DNA from: Dysgonomonas sp. HDW5A
Lineage (GTDB): Bacteria > Bacteroidota > Bacteroidia > Bacteroidales > Dysgonomonadaceae
Length of the DNA: 64,000 nucleotides
NCBI RefSeq assembly: GCF_011299555.1
Contig: NZ_CP049857.1
Span: 3,534,001-3,598,000 of the forward strand
Direction of reading: 5' to 3'
Shown here: one piece after another, positions 35,013 to 45,674 of the stretch
How the letters are laid out: every line of letters begins with the position of its first letter
How positions within the stretch are numbered: the stretch's first letter is position 1
Translations under genes and position numbers: made by a program
Notes under the pieces: model-generated
The model's database searches: none
Told to the model about the DNA's origin: nothing
Seen by the model: only the letters and a program-made list of their open reading frames with translations

Positions 35013-36629
35013 ATGCTGATAGTTGAATCACTTAAGGTAGAGTTTGGAGGAAAAACTCTTTTTGACAATATAAATTTTATAATAAACGCTAAAGACCGTA
35101 TAGCTCTTGTGGGTAAGAATGGTGCCGGAAAAAGTACCATGCTTAAAATACTTGCAGGGGTTAACAAAAGCTACCAAGGATCGGTTTCGGGTCCCGAAGG
35201 GATGACTATCGGATATTTGCCTCAGGTTATGCAGGTTTCGGATGACAGAACTGTACGTGAGGAGGCTTCGCTTGCTTTCTCTCAGATTTATGATCTGGAG
35301 GCACTCATCGAAGAGATGAACCGTCAGTTGGAGACTCGCACCGATTATGAATCGGACGATTATTCGAAGTTATTGGACGATTTTACTCATGCTCATGAAA
35401 GATTGGCAAATATAGAGGATACTAACTTTGATGGCGAGGTCGAAAAAACTCTGATGGGGCTTGGTTTCAAGCGGGATGATTTGGACAGACCAACCAGTGA
35501 ATTTAGCGGTGGATGGCGTATGCGTATCGAATTGGCTAAACTGCTTCTTCGTAAGCCTGATATAATGCTATTGGATGAGCCTACCAATCACTTGGATATT
35601 GAATCTATTGGTTGGTTAGAAGATTTTATAACTACTCAGGCAAATGCAGTGGTACTTATTTCGCATGACCGTACCTTTATTGATGCTGTAACTACACGTA
35701 CTATCGAATTGACTTTAGGTAAGATTTATGACTATAAGGTAAATTTCTCTAAATATGTGGAATTGAGAGAAGAACGCCGTCAACAACAAGTACATGCGTG
35801 GGAAGCTCAGCAAAAACAAATACAGGAGATCGAAGAATTTATAGAACGATTTCGTGCTCAGGCAGCTAAAGCAACTTTGGTACAAAGCCGTGTTCGTCAG
35901 TTGGAAAAACTCGATAGGGTGGAGATTGACGAAGAAGACCGTTCTTCTATTCGTATTAAATTTCAACCTGCTACACGTTCGGGTACTTATCCGTTAACAG
36001 TAGATATGGTTACTAAGAAGTATGACGATTATCTGGTTTTTGAGCATGCCAATTTAATGATAGAACGAGGCGAGAAAATTGCTCTAGCCGGAAAAAACGG
36101 TGAAGGTAAATCGACCTTTGTTAAATGTGTGATGGGCGAAACTCCATATGAAGGAACTATGATGTTAGGACATAATATCACTATAGGTTATTTTGCTCAA
36201 AATCAAGCTGATTTGTTGGATGAAGACCTTACTGTCTTTGAAACTATTGATCGTGTTGCCGAAGGAGATATCCGTACGCAGATCCGTAGTATATTGGGAG
36301 CTTTTATGTTTAACCGAGACGATTCGGATAAGAAAGTAAAAGTCCTGTCAGGAGGAGAGCGTACTCGACTGGCAATGATTAAATTATTGCTTGAACCTGT
36401 GAACCTGCTGATTCTCGATGAGCCTACCAATCACCTTGATTTAAAGACGAAAGAGGTTTTGAAAAATGCCCTTCTGGATTATGATGGTACTGTGATATTG
36501 GTATCTCACGACCGTGATTTCTTGGATGGATTAGTAACCAAAGTATTCGAGTTTTCGGACAAAAAAGTTCGTGAACATATCGGAGGAATTAAAGAATTCT
36601 TAGCTAAGAAAAGAGTATTATCTTCTTGA
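35013..36629 (+). CDS. ABC-F family ATPase (ribosome-associated type)
   Basis: The 538-residue protein has two ABC ATPase domains and no membrane segment. First domain: Walker A GKNGAGKST (about residue 38), signature FSGGWRMRIELAK, Walker B IMLLDEPTNHLD. A charged linker follows (EERRQQQVHAWEAQQKQIQEIEEFIERF), the P-site tRNA interaction region of ABC-F proteins. Second domain: GKNGEGKST, LSGGERTRLAMIK, LLILDEPTNHLD. ABC-F proteins act on the ribosome, in translation regulation or antibiotic protection; which applies cannot be decided here. Monocistronic with its own terminator. Confidence 0.95.
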   Translation: MLIVESLKVEFGGKTLFDNINFIINAKDRIALVGKNGAGKSTMLKILAGVNKSYQGSVSGPEGMTIGYLPQVMQVSDDRTVREEASLAFSQIYDLEALIEEMNRQLETRTDYESDDYSKLLDDFTHAHERLANIEDTNFDGEVEKTLMGLGFKRDDLDRPTSEFSGGWRMRIELAKLLLRKPDIMLLDEPTNHLDIESIGWLEDFITTQANAVVLISHDRTFIDAVTTRTIELTLGKIYDYKVNFSKYVELREERRQQQVHAWEAQQKQIQEIEEFIERFRAQAAKATLVQSRVRQLEKLDRVEIDEEDRSSIRIKFQPATRSGTYPLTVDMVTKKYDDYLVFEHANLMIERGEKIALAGKNGEGKSTFVKCVMGETPYEGTMMLGHNITIGYFAQNQADLLDEDLTVFETIDRVAEGDIRTQIRSILGAFMFNRDDSDKKVKVLSGGERTRLAMIKLLLEPVNLLILDEPTNHLDLKTKEVLKNALLDYDGTVILVSHDRDFLDGLVTKVFEFSDKKVREHIGGIKEFLAKKRVLSS

Positions 36630-36647
36630 TTAAATAAATGTAAATAA

Positions 36648-36679
36648 AAATAGCCGTACAGTGTTTTGTACGGCTATTT
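36648..36679. terminator. Bidirectional terminator after the ABC-F gene
   Basis: Perfect 13-bp stem (AAATAGCCGTACA at 36648-36660 with its complement at 36667-36679) and a 6-nt loop, between convergent genes. Confidence 0.85.
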
Positions 36680-36692
36680 CTGTATATGCTGG

Positions 36693-37646
36693 TTAGTCTT
36701 TTCTCTTTTTGTATTTAGAGTAAAGTATCCATGCTAAAACTGCTATTAAGATAATAGGCCATATATTTAGTAAGAAGATAAATAACGTACTGATAATAAT
36801 CCAACCGTTATGTAATGCCTCTATAGCCTGTTCACCCAAACTTGGCTTATATTCTTCTGTTGGTTTTTCGCGTAATACCTTTTCTTGATAATTAGTGGTG
36901 CTTTGATATAGCTTAATATTAATAGTACTATATTCTATCTGATCCTTGATGTCATATTCTGCTAGCTTTGTTTTGTTAGCATCATCAATTGTATTATCCA
37001 ATACCTCTTCGGCATCTATTACACTATCTAATTTCTTTCCATTATTATCTATGGCAGTAGATACTCGTTTTTCTTTTTTATTTAGACGTTCTTGTTTCAG
37101 CTTTTCGGAGAGTAGTTGTAACGTAACGTCATTTGCTTCTATGGTTCTATAATCAATCTCAAGAGCAAGCGGAGCCAATTCTTTAAGTACAGTATCCAAT
37201 TGCGTACGAGGAACTCTTAGTTTTAAGTCGGCAATTAAATTACTGTGATAAGTTACCAAAGATGAATCTTTAGATATGTTTGTTGTTGTGGAGTAACTGT
37301 TTTCGTTACTTATTGCTGATCGTATAATGAAACCTTTATGCTTGATGATAATATCTTCTATCGTGTAGGTTGCTTCAGGAACGCTTTTTACCCTGAACTT
37401 CATTTGTGCAGTGCGAATAAACTGATGTATTCCATCATCATAATTGGTAGCAGTAGATGAGCTTATAAAATTGATGGGGGTTGATGTGTTAGATTGGTTT
37501 GCTGGTGCTTTCTCTTCAGATATTGCATCAATTGCGTATACTTCTTCGTTCAATTGTGCCGAAGTTTCTCTTTGCGATTTATTCGAACACGATAATAGGA
37601 GGCAGATTCCTGCTATAATACTTATTGGTTTAATTGTATATTTCAT
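36693..37646 (-). CDS. DUF4349 lipoprotein
   Basis: The 317-residue protein (from the ATG at 37644-37646) has a lipoprotein signal with lipobox LLLSCSNKS, a central DUF4349 region (QFIRTAQMKFRVKSVPEATYTIEDIIIKHKGFI and later RVPRTQLDTVLKEL), a charged, helical stretch around residues 180-230 that could be a coiled coil, and a C-terminal membrane helix (LLNIWPIILIAVLAWILY) followed by KYKKRKD. DUF4349 proteins are envelope proteins of unknown function. The dual lipid and helix anchoring suggests it spans part of the periplasm. A start 11 codons upstream is possible. Confidence 0.85.
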   Translation of the reverse strand: MKYTIKPISIIAGICLLLSCSNKSQRETSAQLNEEVYAIDAISEEKAPANQSNTSTPINFISSSTATNYDDGIHQFIRTAQMKFRVKSVPEATYTIEDIIIKHKGFIIRSAISNENSYSTTTNISKDSSLVTYHSNLIADLKLRVPRTQLDTVLKELAPLALEIDYRTIEANDVTLQLLSEKLKQERLNKKEKRVSTAIDNNGKKLDSVIDAEEVLDNTIDDANKTKLAEYDIKDQIEYSTINIKLYQSTTNYQEKVLREKPTEEYKPSLGEQAIEALHNGWIIISTLFIFLLNIWPIILIAVLAWILYSKYKKRKD

Positions 37647-37850
37647 AATGACTAATTTTGAGGTTTTAAAATTGTACACCTTTGTAAGTATATTTATTAA
37701 ATAGAGATAACTAATTCTTAGATTCCATAAAGATGGTGAAAAATAGGCATAAACAGAATTCTGAATGTAAGGTCAGTATAAGTTTAATGTAAACTTACTC
37801 TATGTCTTGTTTGTTATTATTACTTTAGTATGCAAAAAGAAAGCTTTCCT

Positions 37851-39107
37851 ATGAAACATCGTATATTCTTATTATTTTACTTATTTGTAGTATTATCCAC
37901 TTCTATGTATGGACAGGCTTATAAAACACAAGCTTTGTCGGGCGAAATACATACTATACAGGTTAATGCAGGTGGAGATTGGCAAAGGTTACCCATTATT
38001 CAATTAAATAATAACGATTATATTCAGATAAACTTCGATCGTTTGGGTCCTAATTCTTATAAGCCTTTGCGTTATCGGCTTGTTAATTGTTATGCTGACT
38101 GGACTCGCTCAAAACTTATGGATATAGAGTATGTAGATGGTTTCAATGATATTTTGATTGAAGATTTTGCTCAATCGATGAATACAACTGTAGACTATAT
38201 GAACTTCAATCTCGAAATACCGAATGAGAGGCAGCGAATCAGACTTTCAGGTAATTATGCTGTAGAAGTGTATGAAGAAGACAATCCCGATAAAATTTTA
38301 TTGACAGCTTGTTTTTCTATTTTAAATCCCGAAGTTTCGGTTACAGGCTCGGTTTCATCTAATACTGATATCGACAGTAATAAAGAGCATCAACAACTAT
38401 CGTTTGCTATTAATACTACCAATTTAAGGATCAGAGATGTTTTCTCCGATCTGAAAGTTTTTATTCGCCAGAATAACAGATTGGATAATCAAAAGTCATT
38501 CGTTAAACCAACTTTTGTACAAGGGAATCGTCTGGTTTATGAATTCAATAAAGACTTAATATTTGAAGCGGGTAATGAGTATCGCCGATTTGAATCGGTA
38601 AGCTACAGATTTAATGGACTGAATATAGCATCTACTAAGTATATAAGACCTTATTATTATACATATTTGGTTCCCGACAAAATCAGGGCAGGCAGAGTGT
38701 ATGTATATGATAGAGATCAGGACGGACGTTTCTTTATTCGAAATGCAGAAGGAAGAGATGCTGATACCGAAGCCGATTATTTTATGACGAATTTCACATT
38801 AAAAGCCGATAACCCTTTTTTAGAACCCATTTATTTAAATGGCGCTTTTACGAATGATATATTCAATGAGAAGTCTTTGATGACATATGATTATAGCCAA
38901 AAAGAGTATCATGGAGCCATGTTGTTGAAACAAGGTGCATATAATTATCAATACTTGGCAAAATCAGGAAAAGACTATACCACATCTTTAGTCGAAGGAA
39001 ATTATTTTCAAACGCAGAACCAGTATTGTATATATGTTTATCATCGCCCTATTGGTTATCAAAGCGATAATTTGATAGCCATACTACTGTTAACAACTGG
39101 TAACTAA
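37851..39107 (+). CDS. DUF5103-type protein, type IX secretion plug homologue
   Basis: The 418-residue protein has a signal peptide (MKHRIFLLFYLFVVLSTSMYGQ). The mature part begins YKTQALSGEIHTIQVNAGGDWQRLPIIQLNNNDYIQINFDRLG over two strands, followed by RYRLVNCYADWTRSKLMDIEYVDGFND, text typical of DUF5103. A member of this family was found as the Plug that closes the SprA translocon in Flavobacterium (established for the family, not shown here). The start at 37851 gives the cleaner signal; 37830 is possible. The alpha-2-macroglobulin gene follows after 132 bp in the same direction. Confidence 0.8.
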   Translation: MKHRIFLLFYLFVVLSTSMYGQAYKTQALSGEIHTIQVNAGGDWQRLPIIQLNNNDYIQINFDRLGPNSYKPLRYRLVNCYADWTRSKLMDIEYVDGFNDILIEDFAQSMNTTVDYMNFNLEIPNERQRIRLSGNYAVEVYEEDNPDKILLTACFSILNPEVSVTGSVSSNTDIDSNKEHQQLSFAINTTNLRIRDVFSDLKVFIRQNNRLDNQKSFVKPTFVQGNRLVYEFNKDLIFEAGNEYRRFESVSYRFNGLNIASTKYIRPYYYTYLVPDKIRAGRVYVYDRDQDGRFFIRNAEGRDADTEADYFMTNFTLKADNPFLEPIYLNGAFTNDIFNEKSLMTYDYSQKEYHGAMLLKQGAYNYQYLAKSGKDYTTSLVEGNYFQTQNQYCIYVYHRPIGYQSDNLIAILLLTTGN

Positions 39108-39239
39108 TAGCTGTAAAGGTTAAAAGAAACGATTAGTGTATGGAATTTTCCTTACATTTTTCCCTATTTAAGGACAGCAGTAATAAATTTCTTTTCGTGA
39201 GGATAGAAACTTAATTTGGAAACGCAAAATAACTAGAAT

Positions 39240-42200
39240 ATGAAGAAGCGATTAATTTTAGGTCTGTCGTTACTCTTATCCATAGGAGTATTCTCTCAGA
39301 CTTTAAAAAACGGAGGTTCTATGAAAACATATGAACAACAATGGACGCAGATGCAAAAGTTTGAAAAAGACGATTTGCCAAAATCAGCAACCGGTGTAGT
39401 GGACGAAATTCTAAAGCAAGCAGTGGCTGATAAGAATACTCCACAAGTTATAAAAGCCTTAATCTACAAAAATAAGTATAAGGTAGCTACCGACAAACAA
39501 GAAAACACTCAGCTATTTACTGATTTAGAGAATCTAATAGCTAATTCTACGGATGTAAATGACAAGGCATTACTGCACTCGATGTTAGCCGAATTATATT
39601 TGAACTATTATAATGCAGACAGGTGGACTATTGATCAAAGAACCAATATTGTAGGTTTTGTACCTGACGATATGAAAGAGTGGTCTAAGAACATATTTCA
39701 AGAAAAAGCATTGCGAAATTTAGCTGCTTCAGTAAAAGATCAATCTTCTTTGTTGAAACAAACCACGAAGTCATATAAAGATATTATTGAATTGGGAGAT
39801 GATTCTCAAAGATTATATCCGACTCTTTACGACTTCTTGATTAATCGTGCTATTGATCAGTCGTTTAGAATAACTTCAGCCCGCGATCAGGCATCTTTGT
39901 TTCAAAAAGCTTTGGCAAACAAAAAGATGCAAATAGGTGATTTGGCTGTAGATACCGAGGGTTTTGTTAAGCTAGATTTTAGTGGAGATGAGAATCTCAT
40001 AACTCTGCAATATTACAAGGACTTTCTTCAGTCTCTTCTTAATCGAAATATGAATGAGTCTGTTGTTCTGGTTGAATTACAGAGGAATAATTATCTATCG
40101 GGACAGTCAGAAGCATATCGAACCAAACATGCCTATAATTTTCTATTGTCATTAGAAAAACGAAATGAGGCATACGATTATAATGTGGAGATTTTAAATG
40201 CTCTTATCGATGACTTGAACCGTAATAACCCTTCGAGGAGGAATTATTTTAATGTAACACCTGCGAATGACGGAAACAATAAAAAAATATATGATTGGTG
40301 CCAGTATGGTTTGACTAAATATCCCAATTACCGGAGGATTGATCTGCTTAAAAGTAAATTAGCGTCACTTGAAAACCCATATGCCAGAGTAGATGGCCCC
40401 TCGGTATATCATCCGGATAATAAAAATAAGACTTTCAAATTACAGTATAAGAATTTGAAAGATATGACAATCAAAGTGAGGGACAAAAAGACAAAAACGA
40501 TTGTAAAGACCGAAAAAATAATTCTCAATCCTAAAACTACTTACTCTAATGAAGAGCAAGAGTTCACTATTGATTTAGATAAACCGGGCAATTATGAGAT
40601 AATTGCTGATTTTGATAAGAAAGCTGCCGATAAATCTGCAGATGGTTTCTTCTCTTTTAGCATTTCACCCGTTGCTGATTTTGCAAGAGTTGCAGGCGAA
40701 AATAAATATGAATTTTATGTTGTCGATCGTATTACAGGGAGACCAATGAAAGATGCTTCAATCATTGTTTATGCAGTATCGTGGTCTCCTCAGAAATACA
40801 CCAAAGTGGATGAAGTAAAAACCAATGCGGATGGATTTGTAACTTATGATATTACCAAATTGTTGGCGGCAGATAAAACTCAGGATAATTTCAGATATGT
40901 ATATAGAATAAGTAAAGATGGTGTAGAGCTTCCTGATTATGAATATTTTGCTAATACTTCGGTATATTCGCCAACATTGAATGATGAAGTCATAGATATT
41001 TTTATGGATAGAAGCATATATCGCCCTGGTCAAACAGTATATTTTAAAGCGATATCAGCTAAGCAAGTGAATAAAACAACTACTTTACTGAATGCAAACA
41101 AACAATACAAAGTAGCTTTATACAATGCCAATAATCAATTAGTTACAGATAAAAGGCTATTTGCAAATGAATTTGGTTCATTAGCTGGCGAGTTTGTATT
41201 ACCTCAAACCGGACTCTCGGGACAATATAGAATAGAAGTGGGGGAGACTTCCCAATATTTTAGTGTTGAAGAATATAAACGTCCTACTTTTCAAGTAACA
41301 TTTGACCCAATAGAGACGAGTTATGCTTTTGGAGATGTCGTAAAATTGACAGGACATGCCGAGAACTATTCGGGAGCTAAAGTTCAGGGAGCTAATGTGG
41401 AATATAATATTACAAAAAGTTCTTTCTTTAGATGGTGGTTTCCTTCTGCTACTGAAAATATAGCAAATGGAACGGTTACGACTAAAGATGACGGATCATT
41501 CGAAATTATTTTTACAGCTCCGTTAAATGATTCTCCGGCAGGCTTATTTAATAATAATATATTTAATTTCTCGGTTGAAGCCGAAGTGACTGATATAAAT
41601 GGAGAAACACAGAGTGGGAATTCTAATTTTGTTATTGGCGATGTATCAATGATATTATCAGCCAATATTCCTAGTCAGTTAGAAAAATCATCTAAGGAGA
41701 AGATTCATGTAACCGCTACTAACCTTAATGGACAGCCTATTCAGACAAAAGGTACTTATACAGTATATAGTGTGTTACCTAATGATAGCATAAAAGCAGA
41801 AGTGTTATCGGGCAATTTTACGACTGATACTGCCACTTTTGATCTGAAAACAGTAATTGCCAAACTACCATCAGCAAAATATCTTTTATCGTTAAATTCT
41901 AAAGATGATAAGGGTAGGGATGTAGTATCTCGTAATTATTTTATTCTTTATTCTTTAGATGATAAAAATCCGCCCATTGATACGAATGAGTGGTTTATAA
42001 AAGAGCAAACTACTTTTAATGCGTCTAAGAATGCTGAACTAATCCTGGGAGTGTCAGCTAAGAATGCAACTATTCTTTATGACTTACTAAAAGGGGATAA
42101 ACTGCTAGAACGTCAACATTTAGAATTAAGTAATGCAAATATAAAATTTGTCATTCCTTATAAGGATGAGTATGGTGATCAGATATCGGCTGTATTTACT

Positions 42201-45104
42201 TATGTAATAGATGAAAAGCCATATATACAACAAGTAATACTTACTAAATCAGAGGAAGCTAAAGAATTGAAGTTGAAATTTGAAGTGTTCAGAGATAAAC
42301 TTCGCCCCGGTCAACAAGAAGAATGGAGAATATCTGTCAGGGATAATCAAAATAAACCCGCTTTTGCGGAATTATTAGCATCTATGTACGATAGTTCATT
42401 AGATCAGTTAAGCTCACCAAACGTTTGGCGATTTGATCCTCAATATATAGAGTCCATTTATCCCAGACCATTCGATATAGGATCTGCTTTTGGTACAGTT
42501 AATGGTTCATCTTCATTTAGGGTAGCCAATAAGTATGATTATAAGCCATTTAATTGGGATCGATTAAATTGGTTTGGTTTTAATTTTTATGGTTATTATT
42601 CAGGTTTTCGTCTAAGAGGTGTATCAACTTTAGCTCCTGCTCCAGAAATGGCCTTACAAGGAAAAGTAGCTGGATTGGCAGTTATGGATGCAGCAAATAG
42701 AGAATCTGTTCAATTCACACCTCCTGTCATAGAAGAGGATATGGCTGTTTCTGAGGGTAATGGAATAAGCGGATCTGCTCCACAAATCCGAAGTAACTTC
42801 AATGAAACTGCTTTTTTCTATCCGCAATTAAAAACAGATAAAAACGGAGAAACAATTATAAGTTTCATTGTTCCCGAAAGTAATACAACATGGAATTTCA
42901 GAGCTTTGGCTTATGATAAATCGTTAAATATAGGAAATTTGGTTGCATCAACCGTGTCTCGTAAAGAACTTATGGTTACTCCTAATATGCCTCGTTTTGT
43001 GCGTGAAGGTGATAAAACGAGTATATCTAGTAAAATATCTAATTTGTCGGACAAAGCTGTTAGTGGAAGAGTTAGGATTGAATTCTTCGATCCATTGACT
43101 GATAAGCCAAGTACAATTGTAGTAGCTAATCAGTATCAGGATTTTAATTTAGAAAAAGATGCTTCGGGATCAGTTGCATGGTTATTTGATGTTCCATCGA
43201 ATATAGATATGTTAGGTTGTCGTATTATTGCTGAAAGCGAATCTTTTAGTGATGGTGAACAGCATGTAATGCCGGTACTTCCTAACAGGATGCTGGTAAC
43301 AGAAAGTATGACAATGAATGTCAATGGTAGTCAGACTAAAGATTTCACATTTGATAAATTTGTGAATAACAAATCCAATACATTGTCTAATTATCGCCTG
43401 ACTCTCGAATATACAGGCAATCCGGCTTGGTATGCTGTACAAGCTTTACCTGTTTTGAGTAATCCTACGAATGAGAATGCTGTAAATTGGTTTGCCAGTT
43501 ATTATGTAAATACTTTAGGCTCGTTTATAATGAAACAGTATCCTAAGGTTGCTACAATGATTGATGCATGGAAAAAACAAGGAGGAAATAAAGAAACGCT
43601 TGTTTTGAAATTGCAAAAGAATGAAGAACTGAAAACTGTACTATTAGAGGAAACTCCTTGGGTTTTAGATGCAAAAGATGAAATAGAGCAAATGAATCGT
43701 CTTTCATTATTATTTGACCTGAATAATACCAATATGCAAACCAGTCAGGCTATAGCTAAATTACAGGAATTGCAAAATCCCGATGGAGGTTGGTCTTGGT
43801 ACAAAGGTATGTACTCGAGCCGAAGTATGACACAGTATATACTATACGGATTTTCAGAACTTGTAAAACTCAATGCTGTTGAGTATCCTGAAGAAGTACG
43901 TATTATGCAAATGAATGCTTTGAAGTATATTGATGCTCAAATATTGGAAGATTATAAAAACTTGAAGAAGTATAATAAAGATTGGCCGAAAATAACTAAT
44001 ATTTCTACTAATCAGCTTGAATACTTGTATGTAAGGTCAAATTATAGAGATATTCCGATTGATCAAGCTACAAGAGAGGCTGAGAAATTCTATACTTCTG
44101 TGGTTGAGAAAAATTGGACTAACCTGAATCTTTATGAACGATCGTTGCTTGCTGTCTTATCGGTGCATAATGGCAATAAAGTGATGAGTGACAAAATAAT
44201 GAACTCGATTCGAGAATATGCAACTATTAATGACGAAATGGGTATGTTCTGGGCAAATAATACCAGCAATGCCTTTATGAGTAATTCTGCTGTAACTGTT
44301 CATTCTTTCATTATGGAAGCTTTTCAAGAAACAAAAGCATCAGCAAAGGATATGGATTTAATGAAACAGTGGCTGCTGAAACAAAAACAAACTCAGGTTT
44401 GGGAATCTACTCATGCTACTATTGATGCTATCTATGCTCTTTTGAGTACCGGTAACGATTGGTTTACAATAAGTGGAGAGTCTAAGATATTTGTAAATAA
44501 TCAATTAATTGAGTCATCGGATAAAGAATTGGGTACAGACTACATTAAGCAATCATGGCTAGGTGACCAAATATCTTCATCGATGGGGAATGTGAAAATT
44601 GAAAAATCAGGAGACGGGCCTGCATGGGGAGCCATGTATTGGCAATATTACGAAGATCTGGATAAGATTACAACTCAAAAAGGAGAATTGAACATCGATA
44701 AGAAATTATTTGTAGAAAAAGCATTGGATAAAGGGAAAACTTTAGTTGAAGTTACCGAATCTAATCCATTAAAGGTGGGTGATAAAGTAGTCATGCGTTT
44801 GACCGTTCGAGTAGATCGTGATATGGAGTTTGTGCATTTAAAAGATATGAGAGCTTCTTGTTTCGAACCTATAGAGACATTATCAGGTATAAGATGGCAA
44901 AATAATACTTACTATTATCAATCGACAAAGGATGCATCTACTAATTTCTTCTTTGATCATTTGGCAAAAGGTACTTATGTTTTTGAATATCCTGTATATG
45001 TAAATCGTAGTGGTGAGTATTCCAATGGAATAACTTCGATACAATGTATGTATGCTCCCGAATTTGTATCTAATACAAATGGCATAAAAGTGATTGTTCA
45101 ATAA
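39240..45104 (+). CDS. Large secreted alpha-2-macroglobulin-family protein without thioester, with a SusC-plug-like segment
   Basis: The 1954-residue protein has a signal peptide (KRLILGLSLLLSIGVFSQ), a helical N-terminal region, and macroglobulin domains with the MG2 pattern DRSIYRPGQTVYFKAIS near residue 590. The alpha-2-macroglobulin core is recognisable at FFYPQLKTDKNGETIISF and TWNFRALAYD (about 1190) and PNMPRFVREGDK. Near 1405, where bacterial homologues have the CxEQ thioester, it reads NPTNENAVNWF, so it cannot trap proteases covalently. At about 1137 lies MALQGKVAGLAVMD, which resembles the plug-domain motif of SusC/RagA transporters. It is probably periplasmic or surface-exposed. 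The usual partner, a penicillin-binding protein 1C gene, is not adjacent. Confidence 0.9.
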   Translation: MKKRLILGLSLLLSIGVFSQTLKNGGSMKTYEQQWTQMQKFEKDDLPKSATGVVDEILKQAVADKNTPQVIKALIYKNKYKVATDKQENTQLFTDLENLIANSTDVNDKALLHSMLAELYLNYYNADRWTIDQRTNIVGFVPDDMKEWSKNIFQEKALRNLAASVKDQSSLLKQTTKSYKDIIELGDDSQRLYPTLYDFLINRAIDQSFRITSARDQASLFQKALANKKMQIGDLAVDTEGFVKLDFSGDENLITLQYYKDFLQSLLNRNMNESVVLVELQRNNYLSGQSEAYRTKHAYNFLLSLEKRNEAYDYNVEILNALIDDLNRNNPSRRNYFNVTPANDGNNKKIYDWCQYGLTKYPNYRRIDLLKSKLASLENPYARVDGPSVYHPDNKNKTFKLQYKNLKDMTIKVRDKKTKTIVKTEKIILNPKTTYSNEEQEFTIDLDKPGNYEIIADFDKKAADKSADGFFSFSISPVADFARVAGENKYEFYVVDRITGRPMKDASIIVYAVSWSPQKYTKVDEVKTNADGFVTYDITKLLAADKTQDNFRYVYRISKDGVELPDYEYFANTSVYSPTLNDEVIDIFMDRSIYRPGQTVYFKAISAKQVNKTTTLLNANKQYKVALYNANNQLVTDKRLFANEFGSLAGEFVLPQTGLSGQYRIEVGETSQYFSVEEYKRPTFQVTFDPIETSYAFGDVVKLTGHAENYSGAKVQGANVEYNITKSSFFRWWFPSATENIANGTVTTKDDGSFEIIFTAPLNDSPAGLFNNNIFNFSVEAEVTDINGETQSGNSNFVIGDVSMILSANIPSQLEKSSKEKIHVTATNLNGQPIQTKGTYTVYSVLPNDSIKAEVLSGNFTTDTATFDLKTVIAKLPSAKYLLSLNSKDDKGRDVVSRNYFILYSLDDKNPPIDTNEWFIKEQTTFNASKNAELILGVSAKNATILYDLLKGDKLLERQHLELSNANIKFVIPYKDEYGDQISAVFTYVIDEKPYIQQVILTKSEEAKELKLKFEVFRDKLRPGQQEEWRISVRDNQNKPAFAELLASMYDSSLDQLSSPNVWRFDPQYIESIYPRPFDIGSAFGTVNGSSSFRVANKYDYKPFNWDRLNWFGFNFYGYYSGFRLRGVSTLAPAPEMALQGKVAGLAVMDAANRESVQFTPPVIEEDMAVSEGNGISGSAPQIRSNFNETAFFYPQLKTDKNGETIISFIVPESNTTWNFRALAYDKSLNIGNLVASTVSRKELMVTPNMPRFVREGDKTSISSKISNLSDKAVSGRVRIEFFDPLTDKPSTIVVANQYQDFNLEKDASGSVAWLFDVPSNIDMLGCRIIAESESFSDGEQHVMPVLPNRMLVTESMTMNVNGSQTKDFTFDKFVNNKSNTLSNYRLTLEYTGNPAWYAVQALPVLSNPTNENAVNWFASYYVNTLGSFIMKQYPKVATMIDAWKKQGGNKETLVLKLQKNEELKTVLLEETPWVLDAKDEIEQMNRLSLLFDLNNTNMQTSQAIAKLQELQNPDGGWSWYKGMYSSRSMTQYILYGFSELVKLNAVEYPEEVRIMQMNALKYIDAQILEDYKNLKKYNKDWPKITNISTNQLEYLYVRSNYRDIPIDQATREAEKFYTSVVEKNWTNLNLYERSLLAVLSVHNGNKVMSDKIMNSIREYATINDEMGMFWANNTSNAFMSNSAVTVHSFIMEAFQETKASAKDMDLMKQWLLKQKQTQVWESTHATIDAIYALLSTGNDWFTISGESKIFVNNQLIESSDKELGTDYIKQSWLGDQISSSMGNVKIEKSGDGPAWGAMYWQYYEDLDKITTQKGELNIDKKLFVEKALDKGKTLVEVTESNPLKVGDKVVMRLTVRVDRDMEFVHLKDMRASCFEPIETLSGIRWQNNTYYYQSTKDASTNFFFDHLAKGTYVFEYPVYVNRSGEYSNGITSIQCMYAPEFVSNTNGIKVIVQ

Positions 45105-45123
45105 TATTATATATTATAATACG

Positions 45124-45166
45124 GATACTCCCATACTTTTGAGAAAGTATGGGAGTATCTTTTTTA
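45124..45166 (+). terminator. Strong terminator after the alpha-2-macroglobulin gene
   Basis: A 16-bp perfect stem (45124-45139 with 45144-45159) with loop TGAG and a T-tract. Confidence 0.95.
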
Positions 45167-45596
45167 AGCTCATAAGCATTCTAAAAAAGCACAGAGGAAT
45201 ATAGCTGTTCTATAATATGAGAATCTCAGATAGTTAAAAATGTTATTTTTATAGTCAAAATCTTTGTTTACTAAACTTTTATGATCGAATTGATGTTATA
45301 CTTTCAAAGCCTTTAAATAGCTTATTTAATTTATCTAATAGCTATTTCGGATGAGGTTGAGTTATTACTTTGAAAAAATAGCAATATTAGCGAAGCTATT
45401 TGAGCTAGAGAGTCGTTTTTTATATTCTTTCTTTACAGTTTATCTTTATTAGAAGTTTAGTTTCTTTAAATAGTTGTTTATCTGATAGTTTTGTTAATTT
45501 AGTTTAGTGTTCTATAAAGATGTTTAGTTTGTGTGTTTATCAAATTATACAATATTATAAAGCTATATTATTGTATATTTAGTTGTTTATTATAGA
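45167..45596. other. 430-bp gene-free AT-rich region between two terminators
   Basis: I see no convincing gene, RNA or promoter pair. It contains small AATAGC/GCTATT inverted repeats (for example around 45379-45403) and one short 33-codon frame from 45351 that has no support. Confidence 0.5.
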
Positions 45597-45625
45597 AAAA
45601 GGAGCTAACTAACTTAGCTCCTTTT
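45597..45625 (-). terminator. Terminator of the aroB series
   Basis: A 12-bp perfect stem (AAAAGGAGCTAA at 45597-45608 with TTAGCTCCTTTT at 45614-45625), 5-nt loop, A/T-rich flanks. Confidence 0.85.
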
Positions 45626-45674
45626 GTTTATTATGTATACGTCTTATATCTGAATAGATAAAATGACAGAATCC

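Noticed and set aside
45351-45452. 33-codon frame in the gene-free region after the macroglobulin gene
   Set aside because: No promoter, no conserved motif, length within chance expectation in AT-rich DNA.
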